NCBI GenBank assembly: GCA_030248215.1
Contig: JASANG010003268.1
Location: forward strand, 46,747-110,746
Source of the DNA: Enoplolaimus lenunculus
Taxonomy: Eukaryota; Nematoda; Enoplea; Enoplida; Thoracostomopsidae
Reading direction: 5' to 3'
DNA: 64,000 nt
Shown in pieces: positions 1 through 13,300 of this stretch; positions within the stretch are counted from its first letter, which is position 1; the number at the start of each line of letters is the position of its first letter. The position numbers were made by a program, and so were the translations under genes. The notes beneath the pieces are model-generated. The model had not been told where the DNA came from. It saw only the letters and a list, made by a program, of their open reading frames with translations, and searched no databases.

Positions 1-1429
1 ATACTTGCTAAACATACTTGATTCTACAACTTTTAAAACCAACAACGCTGATTTATCTGACTGTGACAGCGCGTTCCGAAAAGTAGTTTAGGCCAAATTT
101 TTTGTGACAACACAAACTTTGTACGAAATTAACTTCCTAAGCTTCTATTTTAAGGGGGATGATATTTTAAACCCCCGCCCCCCCGAATATAATTTTTTTC
201 ATCCAACTACATTTTTATAAGTATGCTTGTTCAGTTTGACGTATCTATAGCCACATTCTGCAGTGTCCTATTTCAATACGTAAACTCATCCCCTCAAAAT
301 TATTTTTTTACAAGATTTACAACTCGGCAATGTATCCTACATTCATAGATTGGTCCAATGGGAATTGATGCTACAAGACTTTGCTTACTTTTTGCTAATC
401 TTTGACTGGTTCTGGCGATAGCTTGGTCTTACAAGAGCCATTTAAATTTGGTTAAACAAAACAACATATAACGGTTCGAGACAGTTTGGCCAGAAACCGT
501 TTTAGGTTCAAAATACCAGTGTTACAAAAAGCCATTTTCGAGATCTCTGGTTCCGCTCCGCCCCCCTCTTTGATTGCTGAATGAAAACCTGGTGAATAAA
601 GACCAGGCAAGAAGCTTACAGATGCCAGAAAAGGGCTGTTGTAGACGGCGTATGGGTTGAAACTGATAGAAGTGTTCAAGAATGGATGGAAAATAATACA
701 TTTACGTTGCATTTACTGAAAATTATTAATGCGATATTCGTAATCTACGCTAAAACTTATGTCAACAAATGCATCTGAACGCACTAACAAGATTCTTCTA
801 CGTTTGATACTTTTATTGCAAAAAGTCTTAGGTGCAACTGGTTGTGGTATCAGCACCTGGTGGAACTGGAACCAAATGACCCACGGGTTCCTACGCATTC
901 TTTTGAATGATTCGGGTTATCAGTTGATCCTAAACGCAACACTTCAAAGTGGTAATAAAGAATGAAATACAGCTTACAAAGCTTTGAACGCGGTTAAATA
1001 TACAATTCCAGGCCTGGTGCAACTTTATAGCGAAAACATTACATTTGTTTTTCAACGAGAGTTGAACAGAGTTGAAAATGAATTTAAGTTCGATTTCAAC
1101 TTAAGTCGAAATTTTACTCAAGTTTTCAAAGTTGAAGTTTTGCTGCGTTAAGAGATATTTTAGGCATAATTGAACACCAGTTGCTGGAGTGATTGGTGAT
1201 CGAATTTTTGGAGCTGCTATAGGGATAGTCTTTGAAGTTAAACCTTGAACTCAGCCTGTTCAAAGGGCAAATGCACCGTATGCCGTGAATTAATGAGGAT
1301 ATTCTATGGTTCACAAAGCTTTATGTTGCTTTATATGTACAATAATTTACAGTATTATGGTATAAAACACATTGTGAGCTTTAGATGAACATTTTGCAAA
1401 ATTAAATTTTGAACAAAGTTAAATTATTG

Positions 1430-1650
1430 GGCCAATGTAAAGAAACGAGGCGGAACAGTATTACAAGCATATTCCTAAGCCTAAGCCTAAGCCTAAGCCT
1501 AATCTAATCTTAAGCCAAGCCTAAGCGTAAGAATAAGCGTTTCTAATCCTAAGCCTAACACTAAGCCTAAGCCTAAGCGTAAAAATGAGCATATTTCTAA
1601 TCCCATGCCTAAGCCGAAGCCTAAGCCTAAGCCTAAGCGCTAAGCCTGTA
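1430..1650. repeat. TTAGGC-like array attached to one arm of a family A MITE
   Basis: The segment begins with the family A terminus (GGCCAATGTAAAGAA, then a GGCGGAACAGTATTA-like run) and continues into about 25 degenerate CCTAAG units. CCTAAG is the complement of TTAGGC, the nematode telomere unit. The opposite arm seen in complete family A copies (8272-8419, 40382-40560) is missing, so this is a one-ended copy with an expanded core. Confidence 0.7.
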
Positions 1651-2217
1651 TCCTGTTTTATATGTTTCAACCGATTCTATTACCGATTTGTCCAGTCAAT
1701 AAAGTAATGTCGGTTCAACGTTTCTTAAAATCAATTTAAAAAGTTAATATTCACAAAATTGAATGAAATAAAAATGTTTATTTTCGGTGTCAAACTTTCA
1801 CAGTTAAATTTGGTCTGCGGCAAACAGGGATCCGGTGGGATTTAAAGTGTTATCAAATAATCAATATTGAAGTTTTATTGGATCGTTTTGGTTATCCCTC
1901 CGACCCGGCGTTTGCCCAAAAGTGGTCGGATTTTAAAAATGTTTGCATATTTGAGCTTCTCATGGTCTCTCTTGATCATTCCATGGCCAAACTTGTATTT
2001 TTGAAAAATTCGATTTTTAAGGTACCAAGATTCTTGGGCCCATAAAAATTGTCAAAAAGTCTAACATGTTATGTACCATTTCATGCAGCTTGCGGAGCCG
2101 AGTGCAACGGTGTTAATTTTTTGCAATCAGACAATTGGTTAACGAATTTTGGTCGAATAACTGATTTGGCGCCGGCTCAAATCGCTGGCAGCGCGCCAAA
2201 TTAGTTATTTGATAATA

Positions 2218-2546
2218 ACTGGAGTCCATAAATGTCAATTATCCCTAATTGTAGCGCATAAATGACTCCATGACCCAATAATTTGAGTTTGAAACTTTAA
2301 AGCGTACTTAAGTTTTAAAAGCACATTCTTAAGTATAACCTTGTATTATCGCTCAAGCTATTGACACAAGACAAACAACGTTTAATTCAACGTATAGTTG
2401 CATCATTGAATATATATCAGTATAAATAAGTATGGCGCAAGGCTGGTTGAAAATAAATAACAGTCAGTAACCGAATAACAAGGGGAGTACCCTCTGGAGA
2501 GGCCAAATAAATATCAGTCCCCCCTTTTATTCGGGTCACTACAGTA
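2218..2546. repeat. Dispersed repeat, family E (copy 1)
   Basis: This block of about 330 bp is similar over its whole length to 11070-11422, including TTGTATTATCGCTCAAG, a CGTTTAATTCAACG motif, and an end made of CCGAATAACA...CAAATAAATATCAGT...GGGTAACTACAGT. The class is unknown. The AATAAA near the end would fit either a SINE or a solo terminal repeat, and no internal coding part is seen. Confidence 0.55.
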
Positions 2547-2611
2547 TAAGCCGTAAAACGTTAACTTTGAATTCAGATCTGAAAGTTGAAACACGTATGT
2601 TCCAAATACAC

Positions 2612-2848
2612 TAATCTAGGCCCATGTTTTCAAATCTATATAGCAACTATCATCGGTTAGTAGTAGGTTTTCAAATTCATTAACTATTGCAGTTGTTGAG
2701 CTCTAAAATTAAATACACAAGTAGAGCAAATGATATGCGAAAAATGTGCTGAATTTTGCCCGTTGAGCACTCACTAATTCAAAAGTTATGATGACAGCTA
2801 TTGCCAACTGGTGATTGGTGCTGGACGTATTTGAGAATACGAGCCCTA
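2612..2848. mobile_element. Palindromic MITE-like element, family F
   Basis: The ends are inverted versions of each other: TTTTCAAATCTATATAGCAACTATCA on the left, and TGGTGATTGGTGCTGGACG followed by TTTGAGAATACG on the right. Related copies lie at 14457-14677, 16697-16920 and 23488-23937, with partial copies near 12086 and 20836. No coding capacity. The element class is not known. Confidence 0.6.
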
Positions 2849-3158
2849 AACAGCATAACCACATAGCAAAATGCCACTAAATTTGATCTGTCAGGAGCTC
2901 GGCGATTATTTCATTTTGACATTGGATACCTTCGCCTTAAAAGTTTTTTTGTGAGCGAGTGCGTAAGCGAAACTCCCCCCTCCCCGGCAGGTTTTTCTAT
3001 AGCCTGTACAAGTGCCTCTTTGCTGTTTTTCTAGGAATTTCTGTATGGGGGTGATATATCTCTCTTATTTCTCCTGTACGCAATCATACTATGTTTAGGT
3101 CAATTTGACAAATTTTATGCGTTAATTGTAACGAACGTATCGAAAACGTATAAAATTA

Positions 3159-3367
3159 CACTGCAAAAATTGGTGAGTCAAATTGACTCTCTCTGAAATA
3201 GGCTCTACGGGACTACACAAACTGAGTCAAATTTGACTCCGCCAGAGTGACATTCGACTCATTGAGTCGCACATTTGACTCTGGCGGAGTCGAATTTGAC
3301 TGAGTTAGAGCAGTCTCGTAGTGCCTATTTCGGAGAGAGTCAATTTGACTCACCATTTTTTGTAGTG
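3159..3367. mobile_element. MITE, family C, with TA target duplication
   Basis: This is a 209-bp near-perfect palindrome. It starts CACTGCAAAAATTGGTGAG and ends in the inverse, and is built from repeated GAGTCAAATTTGACTC blocks. It is flanked by TA on both sides, as expected for a non-autonomous Tc1/mariner-like element. Other copies are at 23672-23895 and 24234-24452, with remnants at about 5870-6060. Confidence 0.8.
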
Positions 3368-3752
3368 TAGCAAATATATAAGTTTTGCGTTTACATATGT
3401 ATGTCCCGAAAACCCTTGTGAAATAAGAATATATTCTTTTTCGTCCACTCGCAAATATTTCTCCAAAGTTACATTTTTATCTCTGACGTAGGGTGGTTCC
3501 CCGTCTTTCGGAAATCAAATTCCGAAATGTATTTTTAGTTGCAATTGTACCTTATGTATGACGCTTTTTATAGTCTGTAAAAATAATCCTACGACAACTT
3601 TGGCTTTTATGTTTTCCAACCAAATTTTAATATTTTTGGTAACTTCAAACACAACGACAATTTTTTCATTTCTATAAAAAATTCAACCAAAAGAAACAAA
3701 CCGCAATTGAATAAATATTTTTGTAAATTTAGTTATTTTTTCTTTATTTTAG

Positions 3753-4319
3753 ATGGGAACCTGCGGCTGAAACTGATGGTGCAACAACTGCTGTCACTGT
3801 GCCAAATTTGAAAGAAGGTGAAGAATATCAATTCAGGTAAGAATACAAAGTTTTTTGTTTTAATGTCTGTAATTTTAAATTAATTTCCATAAGATTCGAC
3901 TAAAAACCAAATTTTAGTCAAGAAAAATTCACTTCCGCTAGCTTTAGAATATAACCTGTAGGATCGTAGAGGCTAAAATGAGTCTCAGAATTATGTTTTC
4001 CTATGTTGCTTAAAGTGGCGTACCGTTTTGTGCTGAACTACATAAAAGTAAGCTAAATCTTTAGACTAATTAATATTGATTAGGCTTAGGCTTATTCTTA
4101 CTAAAAACATCTTTATAATTATGCTACGACTTAGACTTTAGGCTTAGAATTAAAAATATGCTTATACTACTGTGATGTCTCTCAAATAAACGTTGGTCGT
4201 TATTATTTTATAAAAGTATTTCGACTAAAATTCGGTTTCTAGAGTGACTGCGTTCAACAAAGGTGGTCCGAGCGAAGCAAGCGATCCAAGTGCGCCAGTG
4301 GTTTGCAAACCGAGAAACT
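3753..4319 (+). CDS. FN3 domain 1, second half (exons 3753-3836 and 4243-4319)
   Basis: The exons read WEPAAETDG...VPNLKEGEEYQFR and RVTAFNKGGPSEASD...CKPRN, the C-terminal part of a type 2 FN3, with the conserved LKEGEEYQFRV strand and the domain-ending KPRN. The intron splits the Arg codon (phase 2) at the same place as in FN3-9. The first half of the domain is not found in the 3.7 kb upstream, so it lies outside the window or was missed. Confidence 0.88.
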
Positions 4320-7300
4320 GTAAGTGATGACAGATTTTTGCCAGCGCAATTGTGTTAAAATTTGAGGCATATTTTGTTAAAAGTAATTTGAGACGTTGCC
4401 TAAATATTAATTTGAGATATATTGTGAAAAAATTTATTTTGAAACAAATTGTGTTATAATATTAATTTGAGACTTATTCTGTTAAAATGAGCTTGAGACA
4501 TATTTTTTGTTAGAGTAAATTTCAGACATATTTTAGTTAAAATAAATCTGAGACATATTTTTGTAAAAATAAGTTAAAGACATATTTTTGTTAAAATAAG
4601 TTTTAGACATATTTTTTGTTAGAATAAATTTCAGACACATTTTTTTGTTAAAATGAATTTGAAACATATTTTTGTAAAAATGAGTTTAAGACATATTTTT
4701 GTTAAAAAAAGTTTTAGACATATTTTTTGTTAGAATAAATTTCAGACACATTTTTTGTTAAAATGAATTTGAGACATATTTTTGTAAAAGTAAGTTTAAG
4801 ACATATTTTTGTTAAAATATATCTTAGACATATATTTAGTTAAAATGTATTTGAAACTTATTTTGTTAGAATAAATTTCAGACATATTTTTAATTAAAAT
4901 GAATTTGAAACATATTTTTGTAAAAGTAAGTTTAAGACATATTTTTGTTAAAATTTATTTTAGACATATTTTCAGTTAAAATGAATTTGAAACATATTTT
5001 TGTAAAAATAAGTTTAAGACATATTTTTGTTAAAATTTATTTTAGACATATTTTCAGTTAAAGTGAATTTGAAACATATTTTTGTAAAAATAAGTTTAAG
5101 ACATGTTTTTGTTAAAATAAGTTTTAGACATATTTTTTGTTAGAATAAATTTCAGACACATTTTTTGTTAAAATGAATTTGAGACATATTTTTGTAAAAA
5201 TAAGTTTAAGACATATTTTTTGTTAAAATATATTTTAGACATATTTTCAGTTAAAATGAATTTGAGACATATTTTTGGTTAAAATGGATTTGAGACATAT
5301 TTTTGTAAAAAAATTAAGACATATTGTGTTTGAAATCAGGAGAAATTTGCGTTAAATTTTAACTTTTTTTGTTAACATTTGAAGTATTATGTTGGATATA
5401 AAAATAACAAAAATGATGTGCACGCATGATATACTTTCACTAATCAAATTCAGTGCTGAAACCATTTGAGTAATCAAATAGGAAATTAACATTTAAAGAT
5501 TACATGTTGGATACAGATATGGACTCTAATTAGGGATACAGTCTCCTATTGATTAAAACTCAACATCAGGATGGTAGGACTCTTATTTATGTTCTCCGTC
5601 TTATTCTTGTACTTTATCACAAATTGTTGATTTATTTCAGTGCCACCTCGTATTGATAAGGCTGCGATGAACGCAATCACAATTCACGCAGGTCAAATGT
5701 TTACGTTTGACGTTCCCGTAGAAGGAGAACCTCCGCCGGAACTGACATGGACTTTTGGCGGATCTCCTATCCGAAACGGAATTGACAAGTAAATGATTAA
5801 TCTCCAGGCTTACAAAAATTGAACAGTATTGGAACAACACGGTCTCTGCACGACCCCTGTTCCTGGCATAGTCAAATTTGACTCAGTTTGTGTAGTGCCG
5901 TAGAGGCTATTTCAGAAAGAATCAATTCATTTTCCATTTTTTTTTTGCAGCGTATATGGCCGGCCAGGATCAATTTGACTCACCATTTTTTGCAGTGTAT
6001 ATTTGGCTATTTAGACGAGACCCAAAAGAATCAATTTGACTCACCATTTTTTGCAGTGTATATTTGGATTTATTCAAATTTGAAACAAATATAATTTTTT
6101 ACTTAAATATCGATGCTCGTTGTATTTAACGCTTAGTGAGACTACTTGATCTGAAAAAGACCAAACTTGTCTCTCTATAGTGGTGGCTGCAAATGCCTTT
6201 AACCCTGAAACATGGACTGTGTGATTTCTAAAATTGGAAATCCTTAAAATAAATTCATTTAACTTTATAGTCGCTCAGTGCTTAGGTCATTGAACCGGTA
6301 AATCGAACGTCGTGGGTTCGATACCCACCGGATCCGCAGCAAAATTTTTGTGAATTATTCTAAATTGTATACTGCTTAAGTTAGAATTTTATTTTAAATT
6401 TTGCATAATTTTAGCGTCAAACTGGACAACGAAGACTACAGAACAAAATTTCAAAAACGCAACACGAAACGTTCAGACAGCGGAAAGTATCATTTAAAAG
6501 CGCAGAACAAAAACGGAGTCGACGAAGCTGATGTAATGGTTGAAGTTTTGGGTAAGTTTGATTTTTATGGGTAAGTTTGAAATTTATGGGTACACACAAA
6601 AAAGTGTTTCTCAATTTATTCAGAAACGTGTTTTCAGTGGCAAATCTGAAAAGTTTTGCTGATATTTAAGACAATTTTTCTAAAAATAACTGGAAAACGT
6701 TTATTTTCAGACTTTATTTCAAAACGTTTTTTGAAAACATTTCTGTTATAACAGAAATACTTTTCAAGTGCAGCTTGCTAATCATATTTCTCAATTGAGT
6801 GTAAGTTTGAAATTTATGGGTAAGTTTGAAATTTATGGGTACGTTTGAAATTTACCAAACTTTCATTCAACGAAAATTTGCATCTGCAAGTTTTGTTCGC
6901 AAACCCCATTAATCAAACTTGCAATAACGAATTATAGCTACGAGTTTTCGCTGTAAAAACTTGCACGTGTGAATGGGGCTTAGCTTTGAACATCTTTTGT
7001 CAGATAAACTGTACTGTGAGCAACACAATGCAAGCTGTGTAGGTAACACAGATAAAATGCGCAGTAATTAACAATGATTAGGCGAATGCGCAGTACAAAA
7101 TATGCACAATACATGAGAGCGATAGTACATCACGCTCCACATGCTGAGTGGCGAGTGTAAGCCCCACTCGAAAAACCGGAATTCAAATCCGAGTTTGAAA
7201 TGAAATATCTTTTAAATTTCGGATACCATCAAACCATGTAATCCTAAGCATTGGGCGAAATGTTTATAGAATTTAATTTAGATTCAAATTTTTAATTGTA

Positions 7301-10300
7301 GACAAACCTGGTGCTCCTGAAGGTCCATTGGAAGCGAAAGAAGTGTTTAGTGACAATATGACGCTGGCGTGGAAACCGCCAAAGGACGACGGTGGACTGC
7401 CGATTGAAAATTACGTCGTCGAAAAACTGGACCCCCACACGGGACGATGGGTCCCAGCTGGAAAAACGATTGGACCCGCAACTGAACTCAAGGTAAGAAT
7501 GTGGATCCTTGCGTCAACTGGAGGTTGAATTTTTATTTTTTCAATTATTATTATTATTATTATATTATTATTATATTATTATATTATTATTATAAGTATA
7601 TTACTATTATTATTATTATTGTTATTACTATTTTTACTATTAATATTTATGTTTTATCACTGTTATTATTTAGGTCGATGGTTTGGAAAAAGGCCAAGAG
7701 TACAAGTTCCGGGTGAAAGCAATCAATTCTGAAGGCGAATCTCTTCCGCTTGAAGCAACTGAACCGATTTTAGCTAAAGATCCGTTCGGTAAGTAACATA
7801 GCAAATTTATATTATTAAAGCTGGAACGCTCCACATACGTATTTTGGACAACGTTCCATCTGATTTGCATACGCGTGTGATATGCAAATTAGTTTATGTA
7901 TGAGTTTTGTAGATGCCAGCGTTGCAAATATCGCAACCATTTTGACCAGTCTATTCAAAGGGGGGTGTGGACCTTTTGCGATCTCTGTACGAAAAATTAT
8001 TTTGCTCCATTTCTTGGACTGAAAACGGCCGGACCGGCATTAACTTTTTTAAGATTTCAGGACAATAATGAAAAACGTTGCGCCTTATTGTGGACTTTAA
8101 AGGATATTTTTGCACCGTTTCAGGTAGTGTTATGTAAGCTATATGGTTGTGTTTTTTTCAGATCCACCCGGAAAATGTGGCAAACCAAAACTTGAAGATT
8201 GGGACAAAGATCATGTTGACCTCAGCTGGACTCCACCTTCGAGTGTAAGTTGCTTAGGCTTAGGCCTCATGGGCCAATGTAAAGAACAGGGGCGGAACAG
8301 TATTATAAGCATACTCCTAAGCCTAAGCCTAAGCCAAGCAAAAATGTTCATCTAAAACTTAAGCTTATTCCATTGCAGTCCGACAGAAAAACGTTCCGCC
8401 CCTGATCTTTACATGGGCCGGCTTCATGTTAGATTTAGCGAACCGGAGCCTAAAAAGCCTTAGCCTAAACCTAAACATAAGCCAAATTGTTAAAAGTGTG
8501 GGAATGTGTCCAATACTTTGAAGTTTCTATTCAAAACCAATGTAGACCGGTTAATGATAATTTTCTGGGATCATCGTGAGGGTCGAACCCGCGCCGTAGA
8601 GATTTTTGGAAAAAATTTTGGGGGCAAAGTTTGAATAATTGAAATTATTGAAAACTTTCAGAGTCGGCGGATTCTTAAAAGGTTCTAATTCCTTTCAAAA
8701 AACGTGCATTGTGAGACAGAATTTAATTTACAACCATCTGTACAAACAGATGTCGTTGATACGGTTCAAAAACTACGATCTTAGCTGTGTCCATTTTAGC
8801 AAGATTTATTCAGTAATGGGATATATAATAATGTAATTTCTATTTCAGGACGGCGGATCACCAATAGAATCGTACATTATCGAGATCAAGGACAGCCTGT
8901 CGCCGTTATGGACTAAAGCCCTTGAAGTCCCGGCGGATAAAACCGCGGCCACAGTTAAGGATTTGGTCCCGAACCAAGAATATCAGTTCCGAGTCAAGGC
9001 GAAGAATAAAGCTGGCACTGGTGAACCTTCGGACGAGTCTGACAAAGTTATCACGCGACCACGCCATTGTAAGTAGCTTTTAGTTTTAGTTCTTGCTAAA
9101 CTGATAATAAAAGCGTCGAAAAATCGAATTTTTCAAAAATTCAAATTTGGGTGGATTTGATTTTGAGAATCTTTGAGAAGCAGTAAAATTTAAGAAAACA
9201 AATGATTTGGCTTTATTTACAGCTTGAGCTCATAAAAAGACTAAAATGTTCTTGCAGCTGCAAGTTTTGCCAATTTTTTTCTAAATCGTTATTGACTTGT
9301 AGCCAGTAGTAAAAAATATGTTATATGTAAAATCAAAACGTGTAAAATACGTAATTTGGACATTGTTCTATTCATTGCCATCCGATTTTACGTCATAAAA
9401 ACTTGGTAAATTGTTTTAAAATTAACGCAATTTTTTAATAAAAATTAGTTTTAGTTTAAAACTTTTATTTATTAAATTTCAGTGGCGCCTCACATCGACC
9501 GCAACGCGTTGAATCCAATCAAACTTCGTGCCGGTCAAAATTTCAACGTCGTCATCCCAGTATCCGGTGAACCTCCGCCGACAGTCACATGGGAACTTAA
9601 AGGACATCCGGTTGACTCGTCGGATCGATTTAAAATTGAAGAAAAAGTATAAGGACATTTTATCTGTATCCATGTATCTTAAACCAAAGACACCCCCCAC
9701 TGAAAAATACTGAAATCATCTCCACTCCAATGCAAAACTGCACTGTAAATTCCGATGAGTTGATTAATAAACGCAGAAAGCGAATTCGTAATTTCTGGTT
9801 TTTTTCTGAGTTAATAAATGAACAGAAAACATCAACTCACTCTGAGCTAATTTAATTTCAGGTCAGTTGACTAATTAATTCAGAATGACTTCAATCAATA
9901 CTGAATTCTGAGTTCTGAAAAACCTAATTTACAGCTCAAGTTTCTGAGTAGATTCAACTCATTCTGAGTTAAAATCAACTTACTGAAATTTACTGTGTGC
10001 GTGAAGAAACCCCCTCGCAGAGTAAAACACTGTAGAGTCATTTCCGCATTCAAATATTTTTTAAAACAATCCCTACACCCCTTTTCCACAGTAAAATCTT
10101 CGAAGACGCCATTGGTCCAATTTGTTTATAAACAAAAGCCAAAAAGTTAATCAAAAACAACCAACTGAACCAAACATAAAAAACATATGTGAAACCTTTG
10201 AATCACTTTATATTTTGGTTAAAACTAAATTTTAAACACCAGATGGGTGCCGAATACTTGGGAAGCAATACAATATTTTATAAACAACTAAATATAAATA

Positions 10301-13300
10301 AATAAATAAATAAATATACACACATATATCAGGTTCCAGCAGGAACTAAATTTTACCGGAGCAGAAACAGTAACAGGAATTAGGTTTTTGTGCAGGAACC
10401 GGAACAGGAACACGAACCGGAACTTGAAATTATTTGCATCACCGAATTACCGTTGGAACTTTTTAGAAAGCTTGCCAAAAATATGGTGTAAGAGAATTTT
10501 TAACTATTTCATCATTAAGTTTCGCGAAAACACGTCAGGAACAATTTAGTAACAAAATTCAACTAGGTATAAAAACACTAATTTTGACATAAAAATTTTG
10601 TCAAAGACAAAGTCTCCAATATTTAAATGATTATGAGTAATTTGCCACAAAACCGTAAAAATTCCGGTTCCAGCATCTTTGAATGCACGAACAGGAATTG
10701 AATTTTTGCATTAATTCTGACCGGAACAGGAATTTGTACATATATTCTAACAAAACATGTAGAAATTTTTAGTTGACGCATGGGTTGATAAATATAACAC
10801 CAGGATCGCGGACGGGTAGCAAGGGATGATGGGCTTATCCCTGGAAAACATTGTTCCTTAAAAAATTTTCAACCTTCTTTGATAAGAAAAAAGTACTTGG
10901 AGAAAATAATTTGCTACATTGTAAGCATATATTGGCCAGGATGTGTTGCAATAAGGTTGAATCAAACCGGAATTAATAAACCGACTTGATTCCAAATTTG
11001 TGGATTTGATACTGTAACGAAATTTGAACAATTTTCTTAAAATAAGAGTTTGTAAGTGGAACTGGATATAGTCCATAAACCCTAATTAGAGTTCATAAAT
11101 GACACTGATCCTTAATTATAGTGCAGAAATGTATCCGACACCAAATACAGTTGAGTTCGAAACTTTAAAGCAGCGTACTTAGTTCTGAAAGTACATTTCA
11201 AACTCCAAAGTGTAATCTTGTATTATCGCTCAAGATTTTGATACATAGCAAATCGACGTTTAATTCAACGGATAGTAGTTGCAATACTGGATATAAGTAA
11301 CGAAGGGCGGCGGAGAGTGGGTTATAAGGGAAAAGCAGTGCGTAAACCGAATAACAGGATGGTATTCTCTAAAGAGGTCAAATAAATATCAGTTTCTCCC
11401 TGTTATTTGGGTAACTACAGTAGCCTTGACACCCACCGAGAAATAATGGATCAATATAATATTCTACTTATCTAAAAATTAATTCTTGTTTCCGTTGTGT
11501 TTAATTTCAGGACTACGAAACCGGATTGACAGTGAAACGTGCCCTTCGCGGAGACACCGGGACGTACAAAATAACTGCAACCAATGATTCAGGAACGGAT
11601 ACTGCAGAGCTTGAGATAACTGTTGTTGGTCAGTAGTTTTATGGCTCTTGTGCCCTTACTACAATGTTAACGTTTAAGCTTACAAAAAGGTTTATTGATA
11701 CCTTTTTTGGCCAATGTTACTTTAAGGGGCGTAACAGTAGGTTAAGCGTAAGCCTAAGCTTAAGCCCAAGCCTAAGCATTTCAAAAATAAGTTCTTAAGT
11801 GTAAGCCTAAGCTTAAGCCTAAGCCTAAGCCTAAGCCTAAGCCTTGCAAAAATGAGATCCTAAGCCTAAGCCTAATCCTAATCCTAAGCAAAAAATGTAA
11901 TCTAGAATCTAAACCTACTCTTTTATGGACCCTCTAGAAACCTGGACGGCCCTTAAAGTAACATGAGTCCCTTATTATAACAAAAGTATCGTCTGTTTTT
12001 CACAAGTGCAAGTTCTGACTCTTTTTTGTGAACATTTACCCAAGTGAATTGTCAAGTATTGTAGGTTAAGTTTGTTAACTTGAACCAGTATTCTCAAATG
12101 TGTGTAGCACCTATCATTTAAGTAAATGAAGTTTCAAACTGACGAATTATGATCGCTGTTTAAATTTAAATTTTTTATAGTAAAAACAGATTTTGTTTGA
12201 AAATGTGAGCAAGATGTTAAAGTTCATGGTAATTGTCTATTTTTACTGACTTCGGCCTGTGTAAAGATAAGGGGCGGAACGTTTTTCTGTGGGACTAGAA
12301 AAGAGTAAGCTTAAAATTTAGACTATTTTTTGCTTGGCTTACACTTAGGCTTAGGCTTAGGAATATGCTCATTTCAACGCTTAGGTTTAGGCCTGGGCTT
12401 AGGTTTTGGAAGATGCTTATAATACTGTTCCGCTCCTGTTCGTTACATTGGCCCCGGCTTCTAAAACTGTTTGCCTGCATTTTAAACTTTTTACTGTTTT
12501 CTAACACGAGAATTCAATTGAGTTGCAGAGTATTAAACCTTACGTCTTGTGGATGAAACTGAAAAAATTACAAATTTTAAAAGTTGAGAAACCGAAATTT
12601 TTTTATTTTTATCTTTAAGTTTTTCCTACTAAAATTATATATCATTATTGTGTTTATTGCTAATTTTCAGATCATCCATCAGCACCAAATGGACCGCTCC
12701 AAGTGACCGATGTCCACAATAACGGCGCAACGTTGAAATGGAATCCACCTTCAGATGATGGCGGGGCTGAAATATCCCACTACGCCGTCGAGAAGTTCGA
12801 TGAAGCAACTGGACGTTGGACACCGGTTAGTGATATCAATAGTGGATAATGACAAGAATGTGCAACTCTTGGGGTCCGCATGGCACAAAATGTACCACCG
12901 GGCGTTGTGTTTTTTGCCGACCCCCCTTTGTGTAGAGGGGAGAGGGTCGCTATTACATGAATACCCCTAAATCAAACTATAGGGGGAACATGTTTGATAC
13001 CGCATACATAATATGTCATCGTTAGCACCGGTTGTACTCCCTCTAAATAATGGGGTTGGGTAGGGCAAAAACGCAACGCGTGCCGTATACATTCTTTTTG
13101 CCACAGACTGTGCCCAGCTGCACACTCTTGTTAAATAGCGATTATCAGCTCTTGGTGACATTAAACAACAGATTTGTTTTGAAATTTGCTATTTTTAAGT
13201 CAAAATTAAAAATTTTCAATTTGTTACTTTGAAAATTTTTTACTTAAATTTAAAATTTGCAACATTTTTTACTTCAAGCTTTACATACATATGGTTTGAA

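Larger units (their letters stand above)
1..3752. other. Intronic sequence upstream of the first recognisable exon
   Basis: No exon of the Ig/FN3 gene, nor any other gene, can be recognised here. The first exon seen (3753) starts in the middle of an FN3 domain, so this stretch should be, at least in its last part, the intron that follows the missing first half of that domain. It holds a TTAGGC-like array (about 1430-1650), a dispersed repeat shared with about 11070-11422 (2218-2546), a palindromic element (2612-2848) and a MITE (3159-3367). The short open frames at 452-712, 759-965 and 1126-1314 have no recognisable similarity to anything and no exon-like context. Confidence 0.6.

Noticed and set aside
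1478-1645. A chromosome end or true interstitial telomere
   Set aside because: The units are degenerate and sit next to family A MITE ends, as in many other copies in the window.
6262-6340. A tRNA gene with a good T-arm
   Set aside because: Only the T-arm folds; no acceptor stem and no acceptable anticodon arm.
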